Shown in pieces: positions 47,144 through 54,723 of a stretch of DNA of 64,000 bases; the first letter of the stretch is position 1; each line of letters begins with the position of its first letter. The notes beneath the pieces were generated by a model. The model saw only the letters and a list, made by a program, of their open reading frames with translations, was not told the origin of the DNA and did no database searches. A program made the position numbers and the translations under genes. Origin of the DNA: Limnohabitans sp. (GTDB taxonomy: Bacteria; Pseudomonadota; Gammaproteobacteria; Burkholderiales; Burkholderiaceae_C). The stretch spans positions 62,001 through 126,000 of the forward strand of contig JAOATL010000021.1 of assembly GCA_030158125.1 (NCBI GenBank), written 5' to 3'.

Positions 47144-48616
47144 TTGTTGAATTTAAAAAAATTCAATTCCAAAAACTATATGAATTCATTCGCAACTCTT
47201 TGCCTGATTTATGCGGCTTTCACAATCGTTTCAAGTGCAATTTTGTACAGCTCGTTTAGAAAAAAAATGGACGACTCCGCCATCTATTTTCTGTTCTCAG
47301 AGTTGTGCATGGCCAGCACTTGTACTGTCATTTTTTTGATCAATAAAAAACTAATCTTATCGAGTCCAATTTGGACTTTCATCCCAAATTTTTCTGCGAT
47401 GTCTGCAGAAATTGCAATCTACTTTAGCGTTGCCTCACTCACGCGAATTGTCGATAAAAAATTATTCTTTTTCGGAATTTTCGGTGCTGCTTTTGTTGCA
47501 TTGCTGATTGAAATACTTCGTGACTTTTTGTCCATACAAACATTAGTGTGGATATTTGCAGGCACCTTGACTTGTTTGTTCGTTACAAACTACTGGGCAT
47601 GCAAATTCAAACTATCAAAGGCTTTGTCTGAGAACGAATTCATGAAGTTCTTTACTATGTTTGAGCTTGGTATGGTGTGTTTTGGAATCATTCGAATTAG
47701 TGCAAATTTTTTACCAACACCGGTACTGCCAAGAGATGCGCCGTCGGACATCGCCGTCATTATTTTTAGCCTCTACATTGTTCTGGGTGTTTTACGCTAC
47801 TTGGCATATTTGGGCATCCGAATCACATGGGTAGACCCATCCAACCCCAGCGCTAATCCGCTTAACAAGCCGTTGGCGCAAGCACTTGAGGAAAAAGACC
47901 GACTTTTACTCAGCTTGACTGCATCCAATAGGGTTATTGGGATTAGCGCTTTAGCTAGCTCTTTGGCGCACCAATTAAGTCAGCCATTGACAACAATTGC
48001 ATTGAGAGCCGCTACTACGCGCAGAGACCTTATTCAGTCTGGTCAAGAGCAAAAAATTATCGCCTCCATTGATGAAATAGCGAGTCAATCAACAAAACTC
48101 TCTGCATTGGTCAAAAATTTAAGGCAATTTTTTGATGCGAAAACCTCTGATTTCGTTCCAGTCAACCTTCAAAATAAAATTGAAGAAATTATTGAGATTG
48201 TTGAATCAAATTTTGAAGAGAAGCGCATCACTCTTGTAAAGAATTTCAAAAGTAATCCCCTTGTTTTCGGGGATGGAATTCAAATTCAACAGGCACTCAT
48301 AAATGTCATCAATAATTCAATTGATGCGCTTGTGCAAAGCAATAATCAACACAAAGAAATTGGGATTAGCCTGGCCAATGACGAGTTCTTTGCAACTATC
48401 ACCATCAAAGACAATGGTGGTGGCATCGATGAATTACTATTGCCGAATATCTTTGACTTGTACACAACAACAAAAAACGAAGGACTTGGCGTAGGACTCT
48501 GGCTCAGTAAAACCATATTGACGCAGCATCAAGGCACAATGACTGTTCACAACGATTCCAATGGATGGACTGTGCTCAAAATGTCACTTCCAATCTACAA
48601 ATTAGCCAGCCTGTAA
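47144..48616 (+). CDS. Multi-pass membrane sensor histidine kinase, divergent from the adhesin gene
   Basis: A 490-residue protein. The first 230 residues form about seven hydrophobic segments without a recognisable periplasmic sensor domain. Then comes a short linker, the dimerisation/phospho-acceptor helix with LASSLAHQLSQPLTTIALRA (His about 276), and an ATPase domain with INNSIDAL (N box), IKDNGGGI (G1) and GLGVGLWLSK (G2). The His region is of the HPK4/FixL-like group. The start is uncertain: a TTG at 47144 behind GAAGA, or an ATG at 47180 without a ribosome-binding site. The response-regulator gene begins 3 bases after its stop. The region is more AT-rich than the chromosome to the left. 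Confidence 0.88.
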   Translation: MLNLKKFNSKNYMNSFATLCLIYAAFTIVSSAILYSSFRKKMDDSAIYFLFSELCMASTCTVIFLINKKLILSSPIWTFIPNFSAMSAEIAIYFSVASLTRIVDKKLFFFGIFGAAFVALLIEILRDFLSIQTLVWIFAGTLTCLFVTNYWACKFKLSKALSENEFMKFFTMFELGMVCFGIIRISANFLPTPVLPRDAPSDIAVIIFSLYIVLGVLRYLAYLGIRITWVDPSNPSANPLNKPLAQALEEKDRLLLSLTASNRVIGISALASSLAHQLSQPLTTIALRAATTRRDLIQSGQEQKIIASIDEIASQSTKLSALVKNLRQFFDAKTSDFVPVNLQNKIEEIIEIVESNFEEKRITLVKNFKSNPLVFGDGIQIQQALINVINNSIDALVQSNNQHKEIGISLANDEFFATITIKDNGGGIDELLLPNIFDLYTTTKNEGLGVGLWLSKTILTQHQGTMTVHNDSNGWTVLKMSLPIYKLASL

Positions 48617-48619
48617 CAA

Positions 48620-49264
48620 ATGAAAAACTTTTTGGTCATCATTGTTGAAGACGACACGCCTCTTCGGGAGAGCCTTACAGAATGGCTATCTCACGAGAAC
48701 GAGGTCACAAGCTTTGAGTCGGCTGAAGGATTTTTAAAAGCACTGCACAACTTTGAGTTTGAACTCGGAATTCCTACTTGCATACTTTTAGACTTTCAAA
48801 TGCCAAGCATGACAGGGGTTGAGCTCCAATCAACTCTGAAGCAGATGAACATAGAGTTTCCCATCATTTTTATGAGCGGCAACGCACAACATGCAGACAT
48901 TATTGAAGCATGGCGTGGTGGCGCCATTGATTTTCTGTTGAAGCCGTTTTCGGGCAGTGAGGTTAGTAACGCACTCAGTGCATTGTTCAGCAAATCGGCT
49001 AAGTTGAAAATAGAGTCACACGAGGTGCCAGCAACAAATCAGGCTGCTGAACTGCTTATTACCCACCGTGAGGCACAAGTCCTACTGCTACTTGGACAAG
49101 GTCATCGCCAGAATGAGGCTGCAAATATTTTAAATATTACGCTACGGACAATCAAAATGCACAGGGGTAATCTAAAAAGCAAATTAGGCTTGAATACACT
49201 GTTTGAACTCACGCGATTCTGTGATGTTAATAGAGCTTCAATTGAGAAAATTGCAAAAAGTTAA
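48620..49264 (+). CDS. FixJ/NarL-type response regulator
   Basis: A 214-residue regulator. The receiver domain (IIVEDDTPLRESL; phospho-acceptor Asp about 58 in LLDFQMPSMTG; FLLKPF with the conserved Lys) is followed by a LuxR-type helix-turn-helix (LITHREAQVLLLLGQGHRQN; ANILNITLRTIKMHRGNLKSKLG). It forms a two-gene operon with the kinase and is the likely controller of the divergent adhesin operon, similar in layout to bvgAS and fhaB in Bordetella (layout comparison only; the kinase is not BvgS-like). Confidence 0.9.
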   Translation: MKNFLVIIVEDDTPLRESLTEWLSHENEVTSFESAEGFLKALHNFEFELGIPTCILLDFQMPSMTGVELQSTLKQMNIEFPIIFMSGNAQHADIIEAWRGGAIDFLLKPFSGSEVSNALSALFSKSAKLKIESHEVPATNQAAELLITHREAQVLLLLGQGHRQNEAANILNITLRTIKMHRGNLKSKLGLNTLFELTRFCDVNRASIEKIAKS

Positions 49265-49456
49265 TTTCTGAATTTTCTTAAATTTTGTTGACACACAATA
49301 TGTAAATATTGCAAATGTAGAACTAGGCCAAATTCGGACTGCCTACTCATCTAATGTCTTTGTGCAGTTGAACATTAGTTAGTCAGGAGATACGCTCCAT
49401 CCTATACTTCGAACGCTTCAAGTCTAGCTTGTTGGCGCCAACGCTTGAATTACCAA
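49265..49456. other. Gap between the response regulator and the cupin gene; no gene seen
   Basis: AT-rich for the first 60 bases, then mixed. The region joins two convergent genes. I see no strong terminator hairpin or open frame worth calling. Confidence 0.4.
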
Positions 49457-50119
49457 TCAAGTTATCTCATTTAGAAGATGCCCTGTTTTAACAAAAATAG
49501 TACAACCCTCTTTACTGAAAGGTTTGTGCAAACTCATGTGAGGGCTTCTGATCCACGATCCTGAGGGAAATCGTCCATGCTCATCTTCAAACACGCCATC
49601 AACCACTAAGATTTCTTCGCCGCCATAGTGCCTGTGTGTATTGAAGTAAGTTTGAGGCGCCCAACGGACCAGTGTGGAACCACTACCTTGTTGCATCAGT
49701 GGCATCACAGTCAGGCCATCAACCATGCCCTGATACCAATTGGCTGAATGGGTATCAACGACTTCACGCTTAATTTGATCTGGACCTAAGTGCCGCAACT
49801 TCACGAACAGAGTGCACCCCTGTTCACTGAACGGTGCGTGCGCTGAACCGGGTGGATTCATGATGTAGGTGCCAGCGGAATAATGGCCCGATTCATCGCT
49901 GAAGGTGCCCTCCAATACCAAAATTTCTTCACCCAAATCATGGGTGTGCATTTGAAACTTTGAGCCCGCCTGATAGCGAACAATGGAAGTTGCTTTTGCC
50001 ACTTCATCGCCTTGGCGCTCAAGCATGCGCCTTTCTACGCCTGTTTCGGGGCTAGGGATCCAGGGCAAGTCGTGGTGATTGATCACGACCCTTTGACTGT
50101 TATCAGCGTTGATATTCAT
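49457..50119 (-). CDS. Tandem-cupin protein (ChrR-like cupin family)
   Basis: A 220-residue protein with two cupin barrels. The first has FQMHTHDLGEEILVLEGTFSD and then GSAHAPFSEQGCTLFVKL; the second has FNTHRHYGGEEILVVDGVFED and then MSLHKPFSKEGCTIFVKT. Both keep the His-x-His, Glu and late His metal ligands. Close relatives are annotated as ChrR-like cupins, but the anti-sigma zinc domain of ChrR is absent, so a role as a dioxygenase or metal-binding sensor is equally possible. A broken copy lies at 18765-19075. A tRNA 3'-end repeat follows its 5' side, suggesting that the gene was carried with an attachment site. Confidence 0.85.
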   Translation of the reverse strand: MNINADNSQRVVINHHDLPWIPSPETGVERRMLERQGDEVAKATSIVRYQAGSKFQMHTHDLGEEILVLEGTFSDESGHYSAGTYIMNPPGSAHAPFSEQGCTLFVKLRHLGPDQIKREVVDTHSANWYQGMVDGLTVMPLMQQGSGSTLVRWAPQTYFNTHRHYGGEEILVVDGVFEDEHGRFPSGSWIRSPHMSLHKPFSKEGCTIFVKTGHLLNEIT

Positions 50120-50193
50120 CTTTTGTGATCTTGATCTTGATTTTCAAAACAGTCTAAGCATAACAAGCCAACTCAATCAAGGATCAATAAGAC

Positions 50194-50225
50194 AAAACCC
50201 CCACCATGACTGAAAGGGGTTTTTT
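50194..50225 (-). terminator. Hairpin terminator adjoining tRNA-end repeat B
   Basis: AAAACCCC pairs with GGGGTTTT across a short loop, with T-runs usable on both strands. It lies directly on the CCA side of repeat B, as the hairpins do at repeats C, D and E, although the hairpin sequences themselves differ. Confidence 0.6.
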
Positions 50226-50230
50226 CAATT

Positions 50231-50311
50231 TGGTAGGTCCACCAGGACTTGAACCTTGGACCAAAGGATTATGAGCAGGTTTACGAAATAAAACCTATTA
50301 CAAATCAATAG
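50231..50311 (-). repeat. tRNA 3'-end repeat B with conserved arm (right edge of the adhesin island)
   Basis: Minus strand: anticodon loop CTCATAA, TCCTTTGGTC, a T-arm with one mismatch, then an acceptor strand ending in CCA (50231-50275). Beyond the anticodon loop the sequence leaves the tRNA pattern, and another 35 bases match repeats D and E (AATAAAACCTATTACAAATC and onward). No 5' tRNA half is present. Confidence 0.75.
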
Positions 50312-50366
50312 GTGACAAATCCACCCTCGGCCGTTAAAATTCAACTGCAAATAAACCGATATTTCA

Positions 50367-50561
50367 ATGCCAACGTCCCCCCTCAATCAGTCCGAACGTG
50401 AAAGAAACGTCGCCAATATGTTGGCCACGTTGCGCATTGAAAAGTTGGAACCTAGCGACAGTCTCAAACCTGCACTGCAAGCCTATGTAGACGGGCAAAA
50501 AACGACCGTCGATTTGCTCAACGAAGTCAAACCGAAGTATGTCGCGTTACAACTCGGATGA
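50367..50561 (+). CDS. Orphan VbhA-like antitoxin
   Basis: A 64-residue protein resembling the VbhA antitoxin domain of Fic (AMP-transferase) toxin-antitoxin pairs: NMLATLRIEKLEPSDSLKPA then LQAYVDGQKTTVDLLNEVKPKY. The Fic-inhibiting motif of the family is [S/T]xxxE[G/N]; here it reads TLRIEK, keeping the Glu but with Lys in the last place. No Fic gene (HPFxxGNG motif) follows; the next gene is a nucleotidyltransferase. It may be a leftover that protects against Fic toxins elsewhere, or may have a new role. Confidence 0.6.
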   Translation: MPTSPLNQSERERNVANMLATLRIEKLEPSDSLKPALQAYVDGQKTTVDLLNEVKPKYVALQLG

Positions 50562-50595
50562 CGTCTACTGCATCCCTAAAACTTCAACCAATTAA

Positions 50596-50904
50596 ATGCA
50601 TTCCTCAATCAATCAGTACAAACTGGATATATCCAATATTTGCAAACGCTACAGCGTTGCAAAATTAGATGTATTTGGTTCTGCTGCGAGGGAATATGAC
50701 TTTAATCCCACTAACAGTGATGCTGATTTTTTAATTGAATTTGTCCCCGAAGTGCACGTCGGACTTAGTGAATTTATAGGTATCAAAACTGAACTGGAGA
50801 GATTACTAGGACGCAATGTCGATTTAATTGAGCCCGAAGCAATCGTCAATCCTTACGTTTTAGCCAGCATCAAACGCAATCGCGAAACTATTTATGCAGC
50901 GTGA
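50596..50904 (+). CDS. MNT-domain nucleotidyltransferase antitoxin (MntA-like)
   Basis: A 102-residue minimal nucleotidyltransferase with the signature FGSAAREYDFNPTNSDADFL (GS followed by DxD) and IEFVPEVHVGLSEF. In MNT-HEPN (type VII) systems this protein modifies and silences the HEPN toxin by adding AMP to a tyrosine next to its active site. It overlaps the start of the HEPN gene by 11 bases, the usual layout. The antitoxin reads intact although its toxin is broken. Confidence 0.85.
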   Translation: MHSSINQYKLDISNICKRYSVAKLDVFGSAAREYDFNPTNSDADFLIEFVPEVHVGLSEFIGIKTELERLLGRNVDLIEPEAIVNPYVLASIKRNRETIYAA

Positions 50905-51169
50905 CCCTCGCGCCTTCATTTGGGACGTTCGGGAGTCAGCTTTAGCTATTCAATCGTTTGTTGCTGAATTGAACAGCGATACATATGCTTCGAATTCAAT
51001 GGCTCAAGCAGCTTGCGAAAGAAAGTTTGAAATTATTGCGTTTAGAAACCAACTCATTCATGGCTACGCCAAGATAAAGGCCAGCACAGTTTGAGCCACA
51101 ATTCAAAGCTCACTTCCGCCACTGCTCACTTGCGTCAATGAATTACTCAATGAGTTTGGTGAAGTTTGA
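50894..51169 (+). pseudogene. Broken HEPN ribonuclease toxin (HepT-like) with internal deletion and nonsense codon
   Basis: The 66 residues before the first stop begin like a HepT toxin (MQRDPRAFIWDVRESALAIQ) and include the RX4HXY motif as RNQLIHGY. About 23-25 residues usual between ERKFEII and IAFRNQ are missing, joined at the repeated Ile codons. The frame then stops at TGA (51092-51094) where family members carry Trp (TGG); reading through gives ATIQSSLPPLLTCVNELLNE, the normal C-terminus, and a second stop at 51167-51169. Two separate lesions make activity unlikely. The family acts as an mRNA or tRNA endonuclease. Confidence 0.8.
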
Positions 51170-51179
51170 GAAAAAGAAA

Positions 51180-51207
51180 AAGCGCCTGCAATTTCTTGCA
51201 AGCGCTT
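51180..51207 (-). terminator. Hairpin terminator adjoining tRNA-end repeat C
   Basis: AAGCGCCTGCAA pairs with TTGCAAGCGCTT around a TTTC loop (one bulge), followed on the minus strand by a T-rich run. It may also stop the HEPN remnant transcript on the plus strand. Confidence 0.65.
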
Positions 51208-51216
51208 GTTGACATG

Positions 51217-51255
51217 TGGTGGGCCCACCAGGACTTGAACCTGGGACCAAGGGCT
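51217..51255 (-). repeat. tRNA 3'-end repeat C
   Basis: Minus strand: TTGGTCCCAGGTTCAAGTCC followed by TGGTGGGCCCACCA, with a perfect 5-bp T-stem and CCA end. The match ends earlier than in B, D and E: the anticodon loop is missing and the shared arm sequence is absent. It separates the MNT/HEPN cassette from the PIN/RHH cassette. Confidence 0.75.
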
Positions 51256-51270
51256 CAAAAGCGTTTCAAA

Positions 51271-51516
51271 TCAGTGATTGGGCATTTGATCACCAGCCGC
51301 AGGGGGCTCGTTTGGCACCAAATTTAAAAACCGATCAAAGTTACTGCGATTACCTTTAGCAGCTTCCTGTTTGAGGTAGTCAAGCGTCATCACTGAGGCC
51401 ATCTTTTCAGACACGGCAGCGGCAATGAATTGATTCACCGAAATTTCGTCGCGCTCCGCTAGCTCCCGTACTTTTTGATGGACGGAATTTGGAAGTCGTA
51501 CAGTCAATGCGGTCAT
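51271..51516 (-). CDS. Ribbon-helix-helix antitoxin of a PIN toxin pair
   Basis: An 81-residue protein with an N-terminal RHH/Arc-type DNA-binding fold (TALTVRLPNSVHQKVRELAERD; ISVNQFIAAAVSEKMAS) and a C-terminal toxin-binding tail. It overlaps the PIN gene by 4 bases (ATGA), indicating coupled translation, with the toxin gene first, which is the less common order. It likely neutralises the PIN nuclease and represses the pair's promoter. The stop lies about 15 bases from repeat C. Confidence 0.8.
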   Translation of the reverse strand: MTALTVRLPNSVHQKVRELAERDEISVNQFIAAAVSEKMASVMTLDYLKQEAAKGNRSNFDRFLNLVPNEPPAAGDQMPNH

Positions 51517-51935
51517 GATTTACTCCTGAGCAAAGTCAAAAATTCTGCTGGCGTGATGGCTTTCACCTTCAGTTCCGGCGCGCGCTTAAAGTCTTTTGTA
51601 TTGTGCGTAATGATGTACTGGCTACCAGAAGCCACAGCACACTCCAAAACCATATCGTCATCTGGATCACGCAAAAATGGACGCCACAAAAAGTGCACGT
51701 CTTGTAAGTGCGCAATCGAAGCCAAGTACCGTAAAAAACCATGTGCATTTTCCGCACTGGCACCAGGTGGCAAATGCTCAGCCCGGGTCAACACGGATTG
51801 CCACTCTGTATACAAGGCCACTGACAGTGCGATTTCGAACTGAGTGCTTGGCAGCATTGAGAGCAAATAAAAGCTGGCCCCGTTACGCGACCTTGCTGCA
51901 GCGACCAAAACTGATGTATCAAAAATGACTCTCAA
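51513..51935 (-). CDS. PIN-domain toxin (COG1569 type)
   Basis: A 140-residue PIN-fold ribonuclease toxin. The acidic metal-binding set is visible: Asp in IFDTSVLVAA, Glu in the LYTEWQSVL helix, the DPDDDMVLECAV segment, and the late Asp in THNTKDFK. Such proteins cut RNA and are held inactive by the partner antitoxin encoded directly downstream. It appears intact, unlike the HEPN toxin in the neighbouring cassette. Confidence 0.85.
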   Translation of the reverse strand: MRVIFDTSVLVAAARSRNGASFYLLSMLPSTQFEIALSVALYTEWQSVLTRAEHLPPGASAENAHGFLRYLASIAHLQDVHFLWRPFLRDPDDDMVLECAVASGSQYIITHNTKDFKRAPELKVKAITPAEFLTLLRSKS

Positions 51936-52013
51936 ATGGTTATACCGGCGTGTTTAGTCATACTGATGCAACCAAATTTAGCACGTTATCAATGCCGATG
52001 CAATCGTGAGCAA

Positions 52014-52045
52014 CAAAAAAGCCACTGACTTCAAAAATCAGTGGC
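52014..52045 (-). terminator. Hairpin terminator adjoining tRNA-end repeat D
   Basis: GCCACTGA (52021-52028) pairs with TCAGTGGC (52038-52045), followed on the minus strand by six or more T. The same hairpin recurs at repeat E with one or two loop changes, so it belongs to the repeated unit. Confidence 0.75.
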
Positions 52046-52053
52046 ATTCAAAG

Positions 52054-52170
52054 TGGTGGGCCCACCAGGACTTGAACCTGGGACCAAAGGATTATGAGCA
52101 GCTTCAATAAATAAATCCTATTACAAATCAATAAGTTAAAACAGTTCTAAATCCATGTGGAAGCAAATAT
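52054..52170 (-). repeat. tRNA 3'-end repeat D with conserved arm (left edge of the catabolic cassette)
   Basis: Minus strand: CTCATAATCCTTTGGTC, a perfect T-arm and an acceptor strand with CCA (52054-52098). To the right, 52099-52134 matches repeats B and E, and TGTGGAAGCAAATAT (52156-52170) matches the arm motif at E. Together with the hairpin, D and E form direct repeats of about 150 bp with high identity. The whole 51936-52409 stretch has no gene. Confidence 0.8.
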
Positions 52171-52249
52171 AGAAGGGCGCATTCTCGAGAATATTTCATA
52201 AATTTAAATTAGCGTGATGAAGAAAAACATTTAACTTCACATTTATATG

Positions 52250-52289
52250 TGTCACGAAATGACAAACACATGTCATGAATAGATAAATC
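52250..52289 (+). promoter_or_regulatory. Candidate AraC-type tandem site before the porin gene
   Basis: Two direct half-sites, TGTCACGAAATGACAAAC (52250-52267) and TGTCATGAATAGATAAATC (52271-52289), start 21 bp apart. The same pair with the same spacing stands in the araC/qor promoter (55783-55822). A possible -10 element TAGAGT (52309-52314) starts 20 bases after the second site in both promoters, so that the proximal site would overlap -35 (class II activation). Confidence 0.6.
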
Positions 52290-52409
52290 TGAATTGCATT
52301 GCCTCACCTAGAGTTGCGGCTAGGTCAACACACTTAAATGGTTGATCTTGAAAGTACCAGAAATTGTTATAGATACCTGGTCGCCCGCAACCAATAAATA
52401 GGAAGACAA

Positions 52410-53609
52410 ATGAAATTCAAATACGTTCCACTGAGTACTCTGGCGGTAGCAGTTTTGGCTTGCAGCAATACGGTACAAGCACAAAACAGCATGACGTTTT
52501 ACGGCACTATTGACGCCGGTGTGCTGAACTTATCTTCAACCAGTGCCAGTCCAGCTGGTTATGTGCCAAGTGCTGCAGATGGTGGCAAGTTTTCTGGATT
52601 CAAGGACGGTGGCATTGGCGGCAGTAACTTGGGTATCAAAGGTGAGCGTAATATGGGCAACGGCAATAAAGCCTACGTCCAACTGCAAGGCAATATCAAC
52701 ACGAAAGATGGCGTGACCGGTGGTGCCACATCGACAGGTGCCTCAGCCAACTTCAACCAAATGGCATTGCTTGGCTTGTCTGGCTATGCGGGTGACATTA
52801 AGCTCGGACGCCAAGTCTCTCCCATGTATTTCGCCATGGCAAGTACTGACGCTCGTGGCGCTCGTTACTTTGGATCCACATTAACAACTCTGGTCGGTAT
52901 GAACAGCGCGTCAGGTACCTGGATTGCCAACAACAACGCCATGTTCGGTACGGTTTATAACGACAATTCAGTGGTTTACACGTTGCCTCGCATGGCAAAA
53001 ACAAGCATTAGCTTTCAGCATGCATTTGGAAACACTAACGGCAGCTCAAGCGCAAATACACAAGACGCAGTGACTGCTGTCTACGTTGATGGTGGCCTAC
53101 GAGTATCGGGCCTTTACTACAATGGTAAAGGTAACGGCTTGGCAAATGCCACCACCTTGACAGGCAGTGCTGCTGCTGCTGCTAAGTTTGGCTTCAGCTC
53201 AACGGCTAACACCAATCGCTTAACGTCCATCGGTGTTTTGTACACCACAGGTCCTTGGACCATGAGTGCTGCCACCTTTGAAGGCAAGAATTCTGCTGGA
53301 GCAAAATTACCCGTTGGCTCAACTAACATGGGGGCTACAGCGCTTGGATTGGGTTACAAATTGGCGGCTGATTTGAATTTGTCTGGCGGTTACTACACAC
53401 TTAAAGACAAACTGAATGTGGGCAACAAAGCATCCCAAACGGCAATAAGTCTAGATTACACATTGTTCAAAGATACGACTGCATACATTCAAGTTGCTAA
53501 TACGTCAAACACAGGTGCGAACATGAATTTGAGCCCAATATTTGGCAGCATTCCCGCAGCAAATAAAAATAACAGTGCAACCATGATTGGCGCACGCTAC
53601 ACATTCTGA
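52410..53609 (+). CDS. Burkholderiales-type general porin
   Basis: A 399-residue outer-membrane protein with a signal peptide (YVPLSTLAVAVLACSNTVQAQ) and the porin opening SMTFYGTIDAGVL, then GSNLGIKGERNMGNGNKAYV and LGRQVSPMY, all typical of the Gram-negative porin family 4 of betaproteobacteria. It ends IGARYTF with the terminal Phe needed for BAM recognition. GGAAG lies 6-10 bases before the start. It probably admits the substrate of the downstream catabolic genes, since it shares their candidate regulatory site. Confidence 0.93.
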   Translation: MKFKYVPLSTLAVAVLACSNTVQAQNSMTFYGTIDAGVLNLSSTSASPAGYVPSAADGGKFSGFKDGGIGGSNLGIKGERNMGNGNKAYVQLQGNINTKDGVTGGATSTGASANFNQMALLGLSGYAGDIKLGRQVSPMYFAMASTDARGARYFGSTLTTLVGMNSASGTWIANNNAMFGTVYNDNSVVYTLPRMAKTSISFQHAFGNTNGSSSANTQDAVTAVYVDGGLRVSGLYYNGKGNGLANATTLTGSAAAAAKFGFSSTANTNRLTSIGVLYTTGPWTMSAATFEGKNSAGAKLPVGSTNMGATALGLGYKLAADLNLSGGYYTLKDKLNVGNKASQTAISLDYTLFKDTTAYIQVANTSNTGANMNLSPIFGSIPAANKNNSATMIGARYTF

Positions 53610-53632
53610 TTTTTCAAGAGTTCTTCAAGGTT

Positions 53633-53665
53633 AACGGACTGGGGCATTCTCAGTCCGTTTTTTTT
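53633..53665 (+). terminator. Intrinsic terminator after the porin gene
   Basis: AACGGACTG pairs perfectly with CAGTCCGTT around a 9-base loop, followed by seven or more T. It separates porin from the YeiH-type gene, so the latter needs read-through or its own promoter in the 18 bases before its start. Confidence 0.88.
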
Positions 53666-53682
53666 CACCCGCTTGACACACT

Positions 53683-54702
53683 ATGAATGTGAATTCAATC
53701 AAAGATATTTATCCAGGTGCCTTGGTCAGCTTGGTTGTAGGCATTGCAGCCATGTTTTTGTCAGAACACTACGGTGCGCCTGTCATGCTGATGGCTTTGT
53801 TACTGGGCATGGCCATGAATTTTCTATCTGAAGACTCACGGTATCAAGCTGGTCTAGATTTCACAGCCAAGCATGTACTAAGGGCGGGGGTTGCACTCCT
53901 TGGGCTGCGCATCACGGTCGATCAAATTATGGCAGTTGGCTGGGAACCCCTCGCCATGATCGTTGTCAGTGTGGCCTTGACGATTGCCTTTGGCATGGGA
54001 CTTGCCAAACTGATGGGATTCAAAACATTTTTCGGTTTGCTTACCGGTGGTGCCGTTGCAATTTGCGGAGCGTCAGCAGCACTCGCCATTTCAGCGGCCA
54101 TGCCCACACACCCCTTAAAGGAGCGCGCAACTTTGTTCACCGTGATTGGCGTGAGTTCATTGTCAACAATTGCCATGATGCTTTACCCCATGCTTGCGCA
54201 ATACCTGCACCTAAGTCCGCTGCAAATTGGGTACTTATTAGGTGGAACGATACACGATGTTGCACAAGTAGTTGGCGCGGGATACAGCATTTCGACACAA
54301 GTGGGCGACACGGCAACACTGATCAAACTCATTCGCGTTGCCATGCTGTTGCCGGTGATTGCACTGACTGGATGGCTGGCACGCAGCTACATCATGGCCG
54401 AAGGCGACAACACAACAGCGAGCAAAGCTGCGCCAGTCAAACCGCCCTTGCTACCAGGCTTTGCCGTGGCTTTTTTAGCGCTCGTGGCACTTCATTCGAC
54501 AGCTTGGCTTGCACCGTGGTTGGTGAATGCCGGACAAAAAACGTCGCAATGGTTTCTCGTCTTTGCAATGAGTGCCATTGGCCTCAAAACGCACTTAAAA
54601 CAGATTGTGACTGTTGGCTGGAAGCCGGTTGCACTGATGTTGCTTGAAACCTTATTTTTAGCCATCGTGTTTTACTTGTTTGTTGTGAACTCAAGCCTAT
54701 AA
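53683..54702 (+). CDS. YeiH-family putative anion (sulfate) exporter, UPF0324
   Basis: A 339-residue integral membrane protein with about ten hydrophobic segments. The family blocks LLTGGAVAICGASAALAISA, IGYLLGGTIHDVAQVVGAGY and MSAIGLKTHL identify the YeiH/UPF0324 group, often called putative sulfate exporters; transport activity is poorly established. In sulfonate-using bacteria relatives sit beside taurine or sulfoacetate genes, which is notable given the TauD-type enzyme 2 kb downstream. It converges on the araC gene. Confidence 0.85.
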   Translation: MNVNSIKDIYPGALVSLVVGIAAMFLSEHYGAPVMLMALLLGMAMNFLSEDSRYQAGLDFTAKHVLRAGVALLGLRITVDQIMAVGWEPLAMIVVSVALTIAFGMGLAKLMGFKTFFGLLTGGAVAICGASAALAISAAMPTHPLKERATLFTVIGVSSLSTIAMMLYPMLAQYLHLSPLQIGYLLGGTIHDVAQVVGAGYSISTQVGDTATLIKLIRVAMLLPVIALTGWLARSYIMAEGDNTTASKAAPVKPPLLPGFAVAFLALVALHSTAWLAPWLVNAGQKTSQWFLVFAMSAIGLKTHLKQIVTVGWKPVALMLLETLFLAIVFYLFVVNSSL

Positions 54703-54723
54703 ACTGGTATCTAGTCTAGGCTT

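Noticed and set aside
49457-50119. ChrR-type anti-sigma factor
   Set aside because: The N-terminal zinc-binding anti-sigma domain is missing and no ECF sigma gene is adjacent; only the cupin part is similar.
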